In this document: positions 8,181 through 17,905 of the stretch, one piece after another
Layout: each line of letters starts with the position of its first letter
How positions within the stretch are numbered: the first letter of the stretch is position 1
Assembly: GCF_001854605.1 (NCBI RefSeq)
Contig: NZ_MKJU01000025.1
Span: 868,378 to 932,377, forward strand
Source of the DNA: Pseudoalteromonas amylolytica
GTDB taxonomy: Bacteria; Pseudomonadota; Gammaproteobacteria; Enterobacterales; Alteromonadaceae
Reading direction: 5' to 3'
DNA length: 64,000 nucleotides
Notes under the pieces: generated by a model
The model's database searches: none
What the model was told of the DNA's origin: nothing
The model's input: only the letters and a program-made list of their open reading frames with translations
Program-made: the position numbers and the translations under genes

Positions 8181-9533
8181 ATGAATAACAATGAGCCCAG
8201 CGTTGAGGTGAATTTTGATGGTCTAGTTGGACCTACGCATAACTACGCCGGACTGTCATACGGCAATGTCGCATCGCTTAATAATGCTGATGCCATTTCC
8301 AATCCTAAACAGGCGGCGCTGCAAGGCCTTGCGAAAATGAAAGCGATGCATGACATGGGCTTAAAGCAAGGTATTTTTGCCCCTCATGCTAGGCCCGACA
8401 TAGATGCACTGAGAAGACTTGGATTCAGCGGAAATGATAAGCAGGTACTCAATAAAGCCGCTAAAGAATCCCCTATTCTACTTAGAAGCGTATATTCAGC
8501 CTCTTCTATGTGGACAGCCAATGCGGCTACCGTTTCGCCTTCAAAAGATACTGTAGATGGTAAAGTGCATTTTACGAGTGCGAATTTGAATAATAAATTT
8601 CACCGCTCTTTAGAGCCAACGACCACCACCAATCTACTAAAAGCGATGTTTACAAGTAATGCTTTTTTTACCCATCATAGCCATTTACCAGAACAACCAT
8701 TTTTTGGTGACGAAGGTGCTGCAAACCACACTAGGTTATGTGATAACCATAGCGATAAGGGTTTGGAGGTTTTTGTTTATGGCGCAAGCAGCTTAAATAA
8801 TAGTGTGAAAGGGCCAGTAAAATATCCAGCTCGTCAAACGCTCGAAGCCAGTGAGGCTATTGCACGCTTGCACGGTATAAAAGACAGTCACGCATTGTTT
8901 ATACAACAAAACCCCGATGTTATTGACCAAGGTGTATTTCATAATGATGTGATTGCTGTGGGTAATGAAAACGTATTGCTTTGCCATGAGCAAGCCTTTA
9001 TTAATCAAGTGCAATCAATCAAGCAAATTAAACACGCTTACCTCGGCGAAAAACCACTACACATAATCGAAGTGCCAACAAATGAGGTCAGCGTTCAAGA
9101 CGCCGTAGGCAGCTATCTATTTAACAGCCAATTAGTTACGCTACCCGATGGTTCAATGATGCTGGTTGCACCTGAAGAATGTAAAAACAATACCAGTGTT
9201 AGCCGCTACATAGAACGTATGCTCAGCGAGAGTAACCCTGTAAATACCGTAAAGTTTTTTGACTTAAGACAAAGCATGCAAAATGGTGGCGGCCCTGCTT
9301 GTTTGCGTTTACGTGTTGCTTTAACACAGGATGAGCTAAACGCTGTTAATCCACAGGTAATAATGAGCGATGAAAAATTTGCTGCGCTTATCACTTGGGT
9401 GGATAGACACTATCGAGATAGGCTAAGCGATGCTGATTTAGCGGACCCTCAGCTTTTACAAGAAAGCCATGCTGCGTTAGATGAACTGACCAAAATTCTT
9501 GCCCTTGGTAGCGTCTATCAATTTCAGCGCTAA
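8181..9533 (+). CDS. astB: N-succinylarginine dihydrolase AstB
   Basis: AstB hydrolyses N2-succinylarginine to succinylornithine, ammonia and CO2, the second step of the arginine succinyltransferase pathway. I chose the ATG at 8181 (450 aa; E. coli AstB is 447 aa) because AGGA lies 7 bases before it and the protein then opens with the typical [20 protein letters not shown]. The longer frame from 8058 runs through the arsR operator. Family features include [32 protein letters not shown] and the C-terminal [16 protein letters not shown] containing the catalytic cysteine. No other ast gene is nearby, so it stands apart from the usual astCADBE operon. Confidence 0.95.
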   Translation: MNNNEPSVEVNFDGLVGPTHNYAGLSYGNVASLNNADAISNPKQAALQGLAKMKAMHDMGLKQGIFAPHARPDIDALRRLGFSGNDKQVLNKAAKESPILLRSVYSASSMWTANAATVSPSKDTVDGKVHFTSANLNNKFHRSLEPTTTTNLLKAMFTSNAFFTHHSHLPEQPFFGDEGAANHTRLCDNHSDKGLEVFVYGASSLNNSVKGPVKYPARQTLEASEAIARLHGIKDSHALFIQQNPDVIDQGVFHNDVIAVGNENVLLCHEQAFINQVQSIKQIKHAYLGEKPLHIIEVPTNEVSVQDAVGSYLFNSQLVTLPDGSMMLVAPEECKNNTSVSRYIERMLSESNPVNTVKFFDLRQSMQNGGGPACLRLRVALTQDELNAVNPQVIMSDEKFAALITWVDRHYRDRLSDADLADPQLLQESHAALDELTKILALGSVYQFQR

Positions 9534-9557
9534 GCCAAGAGTAGTATTTAGAAAAAA

Positions 9558-9574
9558 GCCCAGCTAGGCTGGGC
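9558..9574. terminator. Bidirectional-type terminator after astB
   Basis: Stem GCCCAGC / GCTGGGC with loop TAG, 25 bases after the astB stop. The A-run lies on the left side, so the strongest T-run would be in a minus-strand transcript coming from the POT transporter gene; it can also serve astB. Confidence 0.7.
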
Positions 9575-9732
9575 TTCACAACTCAGGGAAAATAATAACT
9601 AAACACTTTGCTTTCACAAAGCTATTCGCTTCATTTGGTTAACAACAATCAGCATTATATTTTGGTTATTCAAACCATTTCATTTTAGCGACTATTGCTA
9701 ACCTTGAAACGAATCACTACAGTACACTGTAT

Positions 9733-9744
9733 ATTGTATACAAT
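9733..9744. promoter_or_regulatory. ATTGTATACAAT palindrome (orphan copy)
   Basis: A perfect 12-bp palindrome, ATTGTATACAAT, lies between two convergent genes, 32 bases beyond the stop codon of the POT transporter gene. The same core is found upstream of the TonB receptor (17131-17142) and, with one mismatch, between the transporter and the peptidase genes (11542-11553). No gene start near this copy explains it. Confidence 0.55.
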
Positions 9745-9775
9745 CAATATTTAATTGGTGATATTTTGCACTTTT

Positions 9776-11509
9776 TTAACGGGGTTGCTGCGCCAATGCG
9801 TAGCCATGTTTAGTTGTGTAGGCTCTAAAGAGCAGCATCAATACACACGCCAGCAGTGCAATCAGCGCAAACATTCCCCACATCAATTCGGGTTTTTGTG
9901 CTTTCAGGGCCAGTTCGCTATAACTCCAACCAGATAAAAACCCAGCGAACAAAAAGCCCAGCGCCATAGACACAAAATAATACCCCATGTACAGAGCGCT
10001 TTGCTCTTTTGGTGCGATAAAGGCTACGTATTCTTGACTCTTAGGAGAGGTAAACATCTCCCCCATTGCTATTAGCAGAATAACAATAGTAACAACCAGC
10101 CCACTTATCATCGTTCCGCCTTGGCCTAATAACAAAAATGCACAGGCAATGATCACAAGGCCCACCGCCAGAATTGAGACTGGTTTAAAGCGTTGGCAGA
10201 AGTAACTAACCGCGATTTGTAGTATCACAATGGCAGCAAAGTCTAAATTGATAAGATATTCAGGGTTTATTTGTCTAAACGTTAAAAGGGTTTCGGTTAA
10301 CTCGTTTAACTGAGCGCTCGTTAAATTACTTTGTGTTGCAGCCAAGGTTTGTAACTGTCTGACTATATCACTCAGTTGCTCTATCGGAACATTGACCTTC
10401 AAGTGAACCCATTCGAGACGTAGCGCGGCAATATCTACATTTTCTACTGCTGATAGGCTATTAAACAACTCATTAAGCGCGTCTTTTAATGCTGGCTGAT
10501 CGACATATGCAAAAAACTCCACGGCGCCACTGCCAAAGATACCAATAAACGCCACTAAATCGCGGGTGTCTACAAAATCGCGAATAAATAACGGCAAGGT
10601 GTAAAATAGCTGATTATACACCGTCCAAAATAGCGATAAGATCAGCAAATAGACGGTGAATTTACCGTTACTAACAACTATTTTTTGTTGCCACCAACGA
10701 GAGGCATTTTGCTTTGCAGCCATGTGCCAGACGAAATTAAATACCATCCAAACAGCTATACCAACAAAGCTTTGCGTATAACTCAGCCAGCCAACACCTG
10801 CGGCCATTAACAGTGAGATGGCAACAAACATTAATAGCGCAAAACGGCTGTTGCCAAGCACTGTTTGGGCCTCTTTAAGTACCTGCTTCAAATTACTGGA
10901 AGAATTATTTAATGTAACTGGGTCGCGGTAAAACAGTAGCACTGGAATAAAATTAATGGCTATCCAAAACGCAGACATCATAAACACTGCATCCCAGCTA
11001 ATGGCACGCATCGCTCCTGCGATCAAAGGCCCAAGGAAGCCGCCAATATTGACCATGGTATAAAAGATACCAAAGCCGAGCCCTCTATTTTGATCGTTGG
11101 TACTGTGGGCTATGGTGCCCACCACTATAGGCTTAAAACAGGCCGCTCCGAATGCGACAAAGCCCATAACGATAAAAAACAAGCTGAACGATGTCACTTG
11201 CCCTAACAAAAAATAACTTGGCGTCATAATACAAAACGACAAAATAAACATACGCCGATAGCCAAACTTATCACCCAGCGCGCCAGTAAGAACCGGCAAT
11301 AGATATAAGAAGAACGGAATAATACCTTGAATCGCACCACGCTCAGTATCTGAAAAGCCCGCACCACCTTGGCTGATTGGGGTTGTCATATAAATAGACG
11401 ATACCGCAAAAAAACCATACCAGGCTAAGCGTTCAAATATCTCCATTAAATTTGCAACATAAAAAAGGGAGCCAAACCCTTTGTGCTGCCCTGTATTGTT
11501 ATTTTTCAT
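9776..11509 (-). CDS. POT/PTR-type peptide transporter (MFS)
   Basis: The 577-aa membrane protein shows the POT signature ExxER near its start (MEIFERLAWYGFFAV) and the MFS loop GDKFGYRRMF, followed by FKPIVVGTIAH and NIGGFLGPLIAGA. POT carriers import di- and tripeptides with protons. It is longer than usual because of a roughly 100-residue insertion (about residues 320-420) that is poor in hydrophobic residues and predicted helical. It shares a divergent promoter and operator with a lipoprotein metallopeptidase, and a TonB receptor in the same region carries the same operator core, which supports a peptide-uptake role. The exact substrate is inferred. Confidence 0.8.
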   Translation of the reverse strand: MKNNNTGQHKGFGSLFYVANLMEIFERLAWYGFFAVSSIYMTTPISQGGAGFSDTERGAIQGIIPFFLYLLPVLTGALGDKFGYRRMFILSFCIMTPSYFLLGQVTSFSLFFIVMGFVAFGAACFKPIVVGTIAHSTNDQNRGLGFGIFYTMVNIGGFLGPLIAGAMRAISWDAVFMMSAFWIAINFIPVLLFYRDPVTLNNSSSNLKQVLKEAQTVLGNSRFALLMFVAISLLMAAGVGWLSYTQSFVGIAVWMVFNFVWHMAAKQNASRWWQQKIVVSNGKFTVYLLILSLFWTVYNQLFYTLPLFIRDFVDTRDLVAFIGIFGSGAVEFFAYVDQPALKDALNELFNSLSAVENVDIAALRLEWVHLKVNVPIEQLSDIVRQLQTLAATQSNLTSAQLNELTETLLTFRQINPEYLINLDFAAIVILQIAVSYFCQRFKPVSILAVGLVIIACAFLLLGQGGTMISGLVVTIVILLIAMGEMFTSPKSQEYVAFIAPKEQSALYMGYYFVSMALGFLFAGFLSGWSYSELALKAQKPELMWGMFALIALLACVLMLLFRAYTTKHGYALAQQPR

Positions 11510-11531
11510 TTTGATTATCGCGCCTCAAAAA

Positions 11532-11563
11532 GTTAAAGTATATTTTATACAATATACTTTAAC
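11532..11563. promoter_or_regulatory. Divergent operator, 12-bp inverted repeat around TATACA core
   Basis: GTTAAAGTATAT (11532-11543) and its exact inverse ATATACTTTAAC (11552-11563) flank TTTATACA. The centre, ATTTTATACAAT, differs by one base from ATTGTATACAAT found elsewhere in this region. It sits 22 bases before the transporter start and 20 bases before the peptidase start, so a bound regulator could control both genes. The form fits dimeric regulators such as the FadR-type GntR family, though the regulator is not identified. Confidence 0.7.
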
Positions 11564-11583
11564 CACAATAATGAGAAGATAAA

Positions 11584-13686
11584 ATGCGAACGATATTGTT
11601 ATTTTGCGCGTTAATCCTAAATGGATGCGCACAGACCCACTCTCCTTCAGAGCCTAAACACAACACTGTCAATCTCGATAGTTTAGATGTCGATATCACC
11701 GTAGTTGGCCGAACCAGTACACTCAACCACATTGATATTGCATTTTTGGGTAAAACCATCCCCAACACTTATAGCAACGGAAAAATAACAAATAGTCGTG
11801 GTTATAACTGGTGGGCGAGCAAGCACTTTGCTTTAAAAAGCGACTTACCAGAGGACAAAGTAAGGCTTTATTTAGAGTTACTGGAAATGTCGTATCCACA
11901 CTACGTGGAACTGTTTTCAATGGCACCTGACAATATTGACAAACAACGTATAGCGGTTGTTTATGGTAGCTCACGCACACGTGTGCAAGAGGCCATGCTA
12001 GACGATGGCTTTTTACGCGGAGTACACGACAATGCAGGTGGCGAAACCATGTTTTACAATCGGGCTGGATATAATTTTCCAAGCCACAGACAGCACCACC
12101 AAAGATATATCGTGATACATGAAACCATGCACGCGTTTCACATGGCTTTAAATGGTCACTCTACTTGGGCACCCAACTGGATAACTGAGGGGCTTGCCGA
12201 CTCTATCGCCAGCCATGTTTACGACCCAGAGAAAAAACAGCTAACTGTGATGGTATTTGACCGAGCGCCAATGAACTATATTACCACTGGGCTTGAGCAA
12301 TACGCACAAGGAGACTCGCCAACGATAGAACAGATTAACGATGATCCGGCTTTAAAGCGCGGTCTGAACTTCTTTATTATTCACTTTTTAATGAACGACC
12401 CAATGCGTCAGCTGCAGTTTAAACGTTATCTAAAAGAGCTAATGCAGCTCAACCCACATTCAGATCAAACGCTCCCCGTAGCGAATAAGCTACTTAAAAC
12501 CGTGTTTAGTGACTGGCAACAGCTTGAACATGAGTTTGCCCAGTTTGTCGCAAGTATTAAACCTACTTTCGATATCGTGTCTGGGCCTTGGGAGCAAAAT
12601 GGTAATGCTTATTGGCTTCGCAGCGACAATGCCCAAGTTATGCACCAACTGAATATCTTCCCAGCTGCTCAGGCACAACACCCAATGATGGACTTTCCCA
12701 AACCAGAATTACCGAGAGCGTTACGAGACAATGACTGGGATTTAGCAGCTAAAATTGATTTTGAGCCAGCTCAGCTTAAACGTGGCGAAGTCGGTTTATC
12801 TATATACGGTGGAGAGCGTGTTGCTGTGCTAACCCTCATTGATGGTGTTCGCTTTAAGCTAGATTTAGAAGGTTCTAAACAAGTTCAACAACTTGCAATG
12901 ACTCCAGCGCTACATGAAGACATCAAAACAGGTTCACATTTAGCGCTGAGCGTTCAGCAACAAGCAGGAGAGCTTATCGTCAAGCTCAGTACACAGACAC
13001 AAACTCAAAACATGATTTTTGCGCTCCCTGAAGGGTTTATCGTGAATTCCAACAAGATGAGTTTGCTTGGCAAAGGTATGAACCACAAAGTAACACCTTA
13101 TATCAAAGCACATACCTTTGAATTACCTAAGTTGGCAGCGAATAACGCTAATCCTTGGTATTTCAGTGACGCTGATGACTTGCTTGCGCTAGTTGAGCGG
13201 TGTGCGCAATTCAAAGCTGTTATCAAAGATTGCGAGCAGACCTTGGCAGATACAGTGCCCAAAGTGTCAGACCAGCAACAACATCCTCAGTTAAAAAAGG
13301 ATATACAGCGTTTACTTACACACTGGAATAGCCAACTGCCAAGCTACACCTCGACTCCCACTGATTCTAATGTATCGATTGCGACTAAAAGTTTTGATGG
13401 GGTTTATCTCAAAGTGAGCCATGAAGATACGTTAACGATTAATATATCAGGTCCGTATTCTGGCAGCACACAAGGCACGCTTGATGTTTCGTTCTATTCA
13501 TTTCAACGAGTCGCTCAAAGTCAGCAACTATGGTCTGAGAACATAGAAATAGCGCCCTATGAAACAAAGTTGTGGCAGCCAAATATTGAGCATCTCACTA
13601 CTCTAAAACAGGGGCTGTTAATGATAAGTGCTGTGATGGAAGTGGACGGTGAGCCTATAAAATTGCAAAAGTCTATCGTGCTTTAA
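11584..13686 (+). CDS. Lipoprotein zinc metallopeptidase, gluzincin-like
   Basis: The 700-aa protein starts with a lipoprotein signal (lipobox LNGC, Cys15), so it should be anchored in the outer or inner membrane facing the periplasm. It carries the zinc motif HETMH at residues 179-183 and a downstream glutamate in ITEGLAD (E202), the spacing of gluzincin (MA clan) peptidases. The C-terminal 400 residues are beta-rich and unassigned. It is divergent from a peptide transporter and shares its operator, suggesting it trims peptides before uptake. I do not recognise a named family; activity is inferred from the motif. Confidence 0.75.
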   Translation: MRTILLFCALILNGCAQTHSPSEPKHNTVNLDSLDVDITVVGRTSTLNHIDIAFLGKTIPNTYSNGKITNSRGYNWWASKHFALKSDLPEDKVRLYLELLEMSYPHYVELFSMAPDNIDKQRIAVVYGSSRTRVQEAMLDDGFLRGVHDNAGGETMFYNRAGYNFPSHRQHHQRYIVIHETMHAFHMALNGHSTWAPNWITEGLADSIASHVYDPEKKQLTVMVFDRAPMNYITTGLEQYAQGDSPTIEQINDDPALKRGLNFFIIHFLMNDPMRQLQFKRYLKELMQLNPHSDQTLPVANKLLKTVFSDWQQLEHEFAQFVASIKPTFDIVSGPWEQNGNAYWLRSDNAQVMHQLNIFPAAQAQHPMMDFPKPELPRALRDNDWDLAAKIDFEPAQLKRGEVGLSIYGGERVAVLTLIDGVRFKLDLEGSKQVQQLAMTPALHEDIKTGSHLALSVQQQAGELIVKLSTQTQTQNMIFALPEGFIVNSNKMSLLGKGMNHKVTPYIKAHTFELPKLAANNANPWYFSDADDLLALVERCAQFKAVIKDCEQTLADTVPKVSDQQQHPQLKKDIQRLLTHWNSQLPSYTSTPTDSNVSIATKSFDGVYLKVSHEDTLTINISGPYSGSTQGTLDVSFYSFQRVAQSQQLWSENIEIAPYETKLWQPNIEHLTTLKQGLLMISAVMEVDGEPIKLQKSIVL

Positions 13687-13699
13687 CTACGCTATTAGG

Positions 13700-13723
13700 T
13701 TGAACCAACAGAAGTTGGTTCAA
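13700..13723 (+). terminator. Hairpin after metallopeptidase gene
   Basis: Perfect 10-bp stem TTGAACCAAC / GTTGGTTCAA with loop AGAA, 14 bases after the stop codon. The T-run is weak (GGGTTT). Confidence 0.65.
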
Positions 13724-13852
13724 CTGGGTTTGCTATGCGTTTACTCCTCAATTCTGCGATATTTAACATAATGCTCAAAGTTGCATACTAACTCACAATT
13801 TCATCCAGTAAATAAACCTTTCAGTAGCCAAGCCAAGTTTTAGACCTCAAAA

Positions 13853-13879
13853 AAAGCCCTGATACTAGATCAGGGCTTT
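13853..13879 (-). terminator. Terminator of the TonB receptor gene
   Basis: Perfect 11-bp stem AAAGCCCTGAT / ATCAGGGCTTT with loop ACTAG. The A-run to its left gives a T-run in the minus transcript, 26 bases beyond the receptor stop codon. Confidence 0.9.
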
Positions 13880-13904
13880 AATGTCAGATGATTATTGTTA
13901 TGAG

Positions 13905-16900
13905 TTAGAACTCGTAACGTACTGTCAACTGGGCACTTCTAGGTGCTTGATACTCTTCAACCAGACGGTAATTTGGATTATCTATCCCCTGCTCTAGCTC
14001 AGCTTCATCATAGTAGGATGTAGGCGTTGCCAAGTTAAACACATTGAATATGGTTGCTGAAATCAGTAAATCTCCGCCTGCAAGCTGCGTGTTGTAGCTT
14101 GCACTTAGGTCAAGGTTGTAAATCCACTTACTATGACCATGCGAGCCACGTGGTGAGGGTTCTCCATTATAGTAAAAATCCGTACCACGTATGTCTGTAC
14201 AGTCAGTGACTGCATTCGGGTTGAACTGCGTTTGTTCATCATCTAGCCACATAGGCTCAGAACACGAACCTACACCTTGTGGATGGTAGCCAAACTTATT
14301 GATAGGTCGGCCCTGTTGCGCTTGTGCATTAAAGCCAATGGCGAATTCATCGTTAATTTCGTATGAACCGAACACTTTGATTTTATGTGGAATGTCATTG
14401 GATGTACGACCATAGCTATGATCGGTAAGCTCAGGTGCATCGTAAGAGCCAGACCAACCTGGGTCTGCTTGTGAATGCGCACCACTGACTAAACCTTCCG
14501 TTGAACCTTCGTTTTTAGACCAAGTGTAAGAGGCATTTATCGTAAAGCCATCCCAGACTTGCCCTTTTGCTGTGAACTCCAAAGCATGGTACTTTCGCTC
14601 AGCTTTTGGTAGGCCGAGGTAATCAGCATCCCACTGCACATATTCATCATCAGCAACGACGCCATCTTGGTTTTTATCGTATGCAAGTTTTACGGGATTG
14701 CCCGGGTTGATAACCAAAGCCAGCCAACTTACGTTGGTATTGAGGCCTAGGTTTTGTAATACCGCCAACTGCTCTGGGTTTTCTCGACCCCACTTTTCAA
14801 CCAAGGCAAAACGTAAATTGGTATCCTCAATCGAGGATTTAAGATCGCGATGAATATAGCGCACACCAAGCACCCAATCATCGTTTAGCTCATGTTGAAC
14901 ACCCAAAACAAACTCATCACTGTACATAGGCTCGAGATCTTTATCTACGTAAGTAGACACTGGTTGAGCCAGCTCACCGTCACTGTTCACTTCTACGGCA
15001 AACAGATCACCCACTCGATTAGGCGTGTTATTTTCCTCGTTGAAGGTCCCATCGAACAAACCATAGCCGGTAATGTTCACCTCAGGTAACGTCATACGAG
15101 CACTGGTGTTAGGTGAAATAGGCATATAGTAGCGACCGTAGTTGGCAAACAACTTAGTCGCACCATCTGCGAATAGGTCATAGTTAATACCTAATCTTGG
15201 TGCCCACTGGTTTTCCATTGAAACATATTCTTCATTGGTGCCAGTAAAAGCGTCGAACGCACTGTTACGAACGCCTAGATTAAGGGTAAGTTGATCAGTC
15301 ACCTCCCATGTATCTTCGAGATAGATTGAGCGGTAGTTTTGCTCAGTTGTACCACTCTTTTTGTATTGCTTGGTCCAAAAATATGCATCACCGACTTCTA
15401 ACGGCGACGGTTGATAAGCGACCCCTTGACGATTGGCTTGGCGCTGAATGATTTGGTTAATATTCTCTATGCGAGACTCCGTCGCAACATAAATGTCGTA
15501 ACGCCAGCCATCACCCGAGTACTCCGACAAGTCTGATGTTTCTACTTTTTCATGGCTGTAACCAAATGAAATAGTGTGATCACCCATCACCCAATCAAAG
15601 TCAATTCTTGCTTGAGTACGTTTATCTTCACTAATAGCGCCTTTTGACCAACCTTGCCAATCACCTCTGCGTTGCCAGCTTCCGCTACGGCTGTCCCAAA
15701 CTCGGCTTAAGTGCGCTACGGGATTCGCCTCTAGAGTGTCTTGCTTAGTCACACCGTATATCGCAGAAACACTCAAATCGTCCGTAATATAACCGTTGTA
15801 GTTAGCTGTAATGACAGAGCCACCCCACTCGCTCGTTGTAGGTTCACCAAACTCACCTGTTTGATAGGACTTTTGCGTTCCAATAGGGCTGAAATGGTAA
15901 TCTGCATGGTATTCATTGCGTTCCCATTCATTGTTCATGGCCGTAAATGAAACGCTATGATCTTCGGTAATGTACCAATCTACATTAGCAAGCCAAAAGT
16001 CAGCTTCATCAACACGCTGCGTTAAAGTGGTAGTGTCTGCATATCGAGTAGTAACTTCTTGTGGATTATAAAGCGCATAGAAGAACAAAGTATCTTCGAT
16101 AATTGGACCACTTGCCCAGATGTTATAACGCGTATCTTTTTTTGAGTCGGCACCATTGTAGGTTTTAATGGTGTGGGGGTAACCTGTTACATTACCTTCG
16201 TCATCCGTCTCAGGATGCCCGGTATCATACCCCCAAATATCGGGACTTTGACTACGTAAAAAGTTACCTGGTTGATAATCAAACTTGGCACCGAATTTAA
16301 ACTCGTTATCACCCGATTTTGTAACAACATCAGTAACGCCGCCAATAAAGTTACCATATTCTGCCGGTACACCACCTGTTACCACGTTAGTTTGAGCAAT
16401 AGCTTCCCACGGGAACTCAAGATACGCCAGTCCTTTACGGATATCGGTAATGTTCAAACCATTGAGGAAGTAGCCATTTTCAGCTACAGATGCGCCGCTA
16501 AACGAAACGCCACGACCGTAGTCCTGCTCGGGATCTGCCGCCAAAGAGGCTGCTGGTGATAATAACGCGACTGATGACAAATCTTGTGCCACTGGCAATC
16601 TGTCTAACTCAGCTGCTGTGAATGTCATTTGTGCAGTTGAGCTTTGCATATCGATATTACGAATAGCCGTACCGCTTACCTGAATAGTCTCTATATCACT
16701 GCTAAACATTGAGACATCAAACGATGCTGTACTGCCTGCAACAATTTCTAGTTGAGACTCTGAAACGTTGTGATAACCATCTTTAGTAAAGGTAACGGTG
16801 TACGACCCAATTGGTAAGCCTTTCAAGTCAAATTCACCACGCTCATTGGTTTTTGTTGTTTTTACAAAGCCTTTTGTATTGTGCTTGAGCGTCAGCTGTA

Positions 16901-17054
16901 CATTTGCCAGTGTTTGACCACTTTGTAGTAACACACTCCCTTCAATACTTCCCGTAGTTTTGCCTTGAGCAATTGCAACTGGTGAGCTTAAACAGGCTGC
17001 TACCGCTGCGGCAATCAAACTTCGTTGCCACATTCTGTTGGTGTTTTTGTTCAT
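13905..17054 (-). CDS. Oar-like TonB-dependent outer-membrane receptor
   Basis: I place the start at the ATG at 17054 (1049 aa), preceded by AAGGGG, rather than 39 bases upstream. A signal peptide (cleavage near AIAQ) is followed by a carboxypeptidase regulatory-like beta domain (TGSIEGSVLL ... GEFDLKGLPIGSYTVTF), a plug domain (about 120-230) and a long beta-barrel ending in a terminal phenylalanine (QLTVRYEF). This is the Oar/OmpA-like TonB receptor layout common in marine bacteria feeding on polymers and peptides. A 22-bp perfect palindrome lies upstream and matches operators of the neighbouring peptide genes, so peptide import across the outer membrane is the likely task. Confidence 0.9.
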   Translation of the reverse strand: MNKNTNRMWQRSLIAAAVAACLSSPVAIAQGKTTGSIEGSVLLQSGQTLANVQLTLKHNTKGFVKTTKTNERGEFDLKGLPIGSYTVTFTKDGYHNVSESQLEIVAGSTASFDVSMFSSDIETIQVSGTAIRNIDMQSSTAQMTFTAAELDRLPVAQDLSSVALLSPAASLAADPEQDYGRGVSFSGASVAENGYFLNGLNITDIRKGLAYLEFPWEAIAQTNVVTGGVPAEYGNFIGGVTDVVTKSGDNEFKFGAKFDYQPGNFLRSQSPDIWGYDTGHPETDDEGNVTGYPHTIKTYNGADSKKDTRYNIWASGPIIEDTLFFYALYNPQEVTTRYADTTTLTQRVDEADFWLANVDWYITEDHSVSFTAMNNEWERNEYHADYHFSPIGTQKSYQTGEFGEPTTSEWGGSVITANYNGYITDDLSVSAIYGVTKQDTLEANPVAHLSRVWDSRSGSWQRRGDWQGWSKGAISEDKRTQARIDFDWVMGDHTISFGYSHEKVETSDLSEYSGDGWRYDIYVATESRIENINQIIQRQANRQGVAYQPSPLEVGDAYFWTKQYKKSGTTEQNYRSIYLEDTWEVTDQLTLNLGVRNSAFDAFTGTNEEYVSMENQWAPRLGINYDLFADGATKLFANYGRYYMPISPNTSARMTLPEVNITGYGLFDGTFNEENNTPNRVGDLFAVEVNSDGELAQPVSTYVDKDLEPMYSDEFVLGVQHELNDDWVLGVRYIHRDLKSSIEDTNLRFALVEKWGRENPEQLAVLQNLGLNTNVSWLALVINPGNPVKLAYDKNQDGVVADDEYVQWDADYLGLPKAERKYHALEFTAKGQVWDGFTINASYTWSKNEGSTEGLVSGAHSQADPGWSGSYDAPELTDHSYGRTSNDIPHKIKVFGSYEINDEFAIGFNAQAQQGRPINKFGYHPQGVGSCSEPMWLDDEQTQFNPNAVTDCTDIRGTDFYYNGEPSPRGSHGHSKWIYNLDLSASYNTQLAGGDLLISATIFNVFNLATPTSYYDEAELEQGIDNPNYRLVEEYQAPRSAQLTVRYEF

Positions 17055-17125
17055 TTGGATTCCCCTTGAACTTTTATTGTTATTAAAACTCACCGCTATA
17101 GTAACGCCTCATAGGAGCTAAATTC

Positions 17126-17147
17126 AATATATTGTATACAATATATT
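17126..17147. promoter_or_regulatory. 22-bp perfect palindrome operator
   Basis: The sequence is a perfect palindrome of 22 bp, half-site AATATATTGTA, centred between 17136 and 17137. Its core ATTGTATACAAT is identical to the copy at 9733-9744. It lies about 70 bases upstream of the receptor start codon, the position of a repressor site in the promoter. Confidence 0.75.
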
Positions 17148-17379
17148 TATTATTTTTTTATTAATAACATTAAGACAACTTCGCGTGAAATTAAGAGAGT
17201 GACCTAGGAGGCATCTAGTGGATTGAAAAATATACAGTTTTTGTACGTAGAAAAAATGATATAGTGAAATTAATAGTGTTTGTCGCTCAATATTATTTAG
17301 AATTATTTCTTTGTGTTTTTCAAATTTTGCATCACATGTAGAAGCTATTGCTACAAAGTAGCAATAAGCTCATCTCGTA
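17148..17379. other. AT-rich intergenic region
   Basis: With 17055-17147 this makes a gene-free stretch of about 325 bases between the TonB receptor and the acetyltransferase gene. Beyond the palindrome I see only AT-rich sequence with no open frame or convincing hairpin. Confidence 0.5.
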
Positions 17380-17889
17380 CTAGTTTGAAAGTAATAGCCT
17401 GTAATGTAGTGTGTTGGAGTCGTAATGCCCACTATCCGCGAGCGAAAACCCAGACTTTCTTAACACCTTAATTGAACTGATATTGTCCTTCTCTACCCCA
17501 GCCCATAGCGTTGTTATGCTATTTTGTTCTTTGTACTGGGCGACTAAGGCTTTTAATGCTTCGCTGCCAAAGCCCCAACCCCAGTATTGTTTGGCAATAA
17601 CGTAACCTACGTACGCTTCATCACCTTGCTCATGGACCACCGCCAACCCTAGTAACGCTCCATTATGACAATGTGTAACGGTGAATAGTTGTGCATCATT
17701 TAGTTGAGTACGTACCCAATGATGCGCATCAGAGAGCGTTTTTATGTTTTGCCAGCTTTGCGGCAGCGCACCGCATGTTGTGGGCTCCAATACCTGTAGA
17801 ATCTTTTGTGCAAACTTATCCGGCTCTTCATCGTATTGAGGCTTTGCAAGCGCAAGTACCAGTCTTGAAGATATATATTCTTTGTCCAT
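17380..17889 (-). CDS. GNAT-family N-acetyltransferase
   Basis: The 169-aa protein has the layout of RimJ/RimL-type GNAT enzymes, which acetylate protein N-termini or small amines using acetyl-CoA. Visible features are the start SSRLVLALAKPQYDEE, the acetyl-CoA strand VGYVIAKQYWGWGFGSEALKA with its [QR]xxGxG/A-like pyrophosphate loop (about residues 96-112), and the terminal NISSIKVLRKSGFSL. AGGAG precedes the ATG. It lies 16 bases after a small membrane-protein gene on the same strand and is probably cotranscribed. Substrate not determinable. Confidence 0.85.
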   Translation of the reverse strand: MDKEYISSRLVLALAKPQYDEEPDKFAQKILQVLEPTTCGALPQSWQNIKTLSDAHHWVRTQLNDAQLFTVTHCHNGALLGLAVVHEQGDEAYVGYVIAKQYWGWGFGSEALKALVAQYKEQNSITTLWAGVEKDNISSIKVLRKSGFSLADSGHYDSNTLHYRLLLSN

Positions 17890-17905
17890 ACTAAATACTC
17901 CTAAG

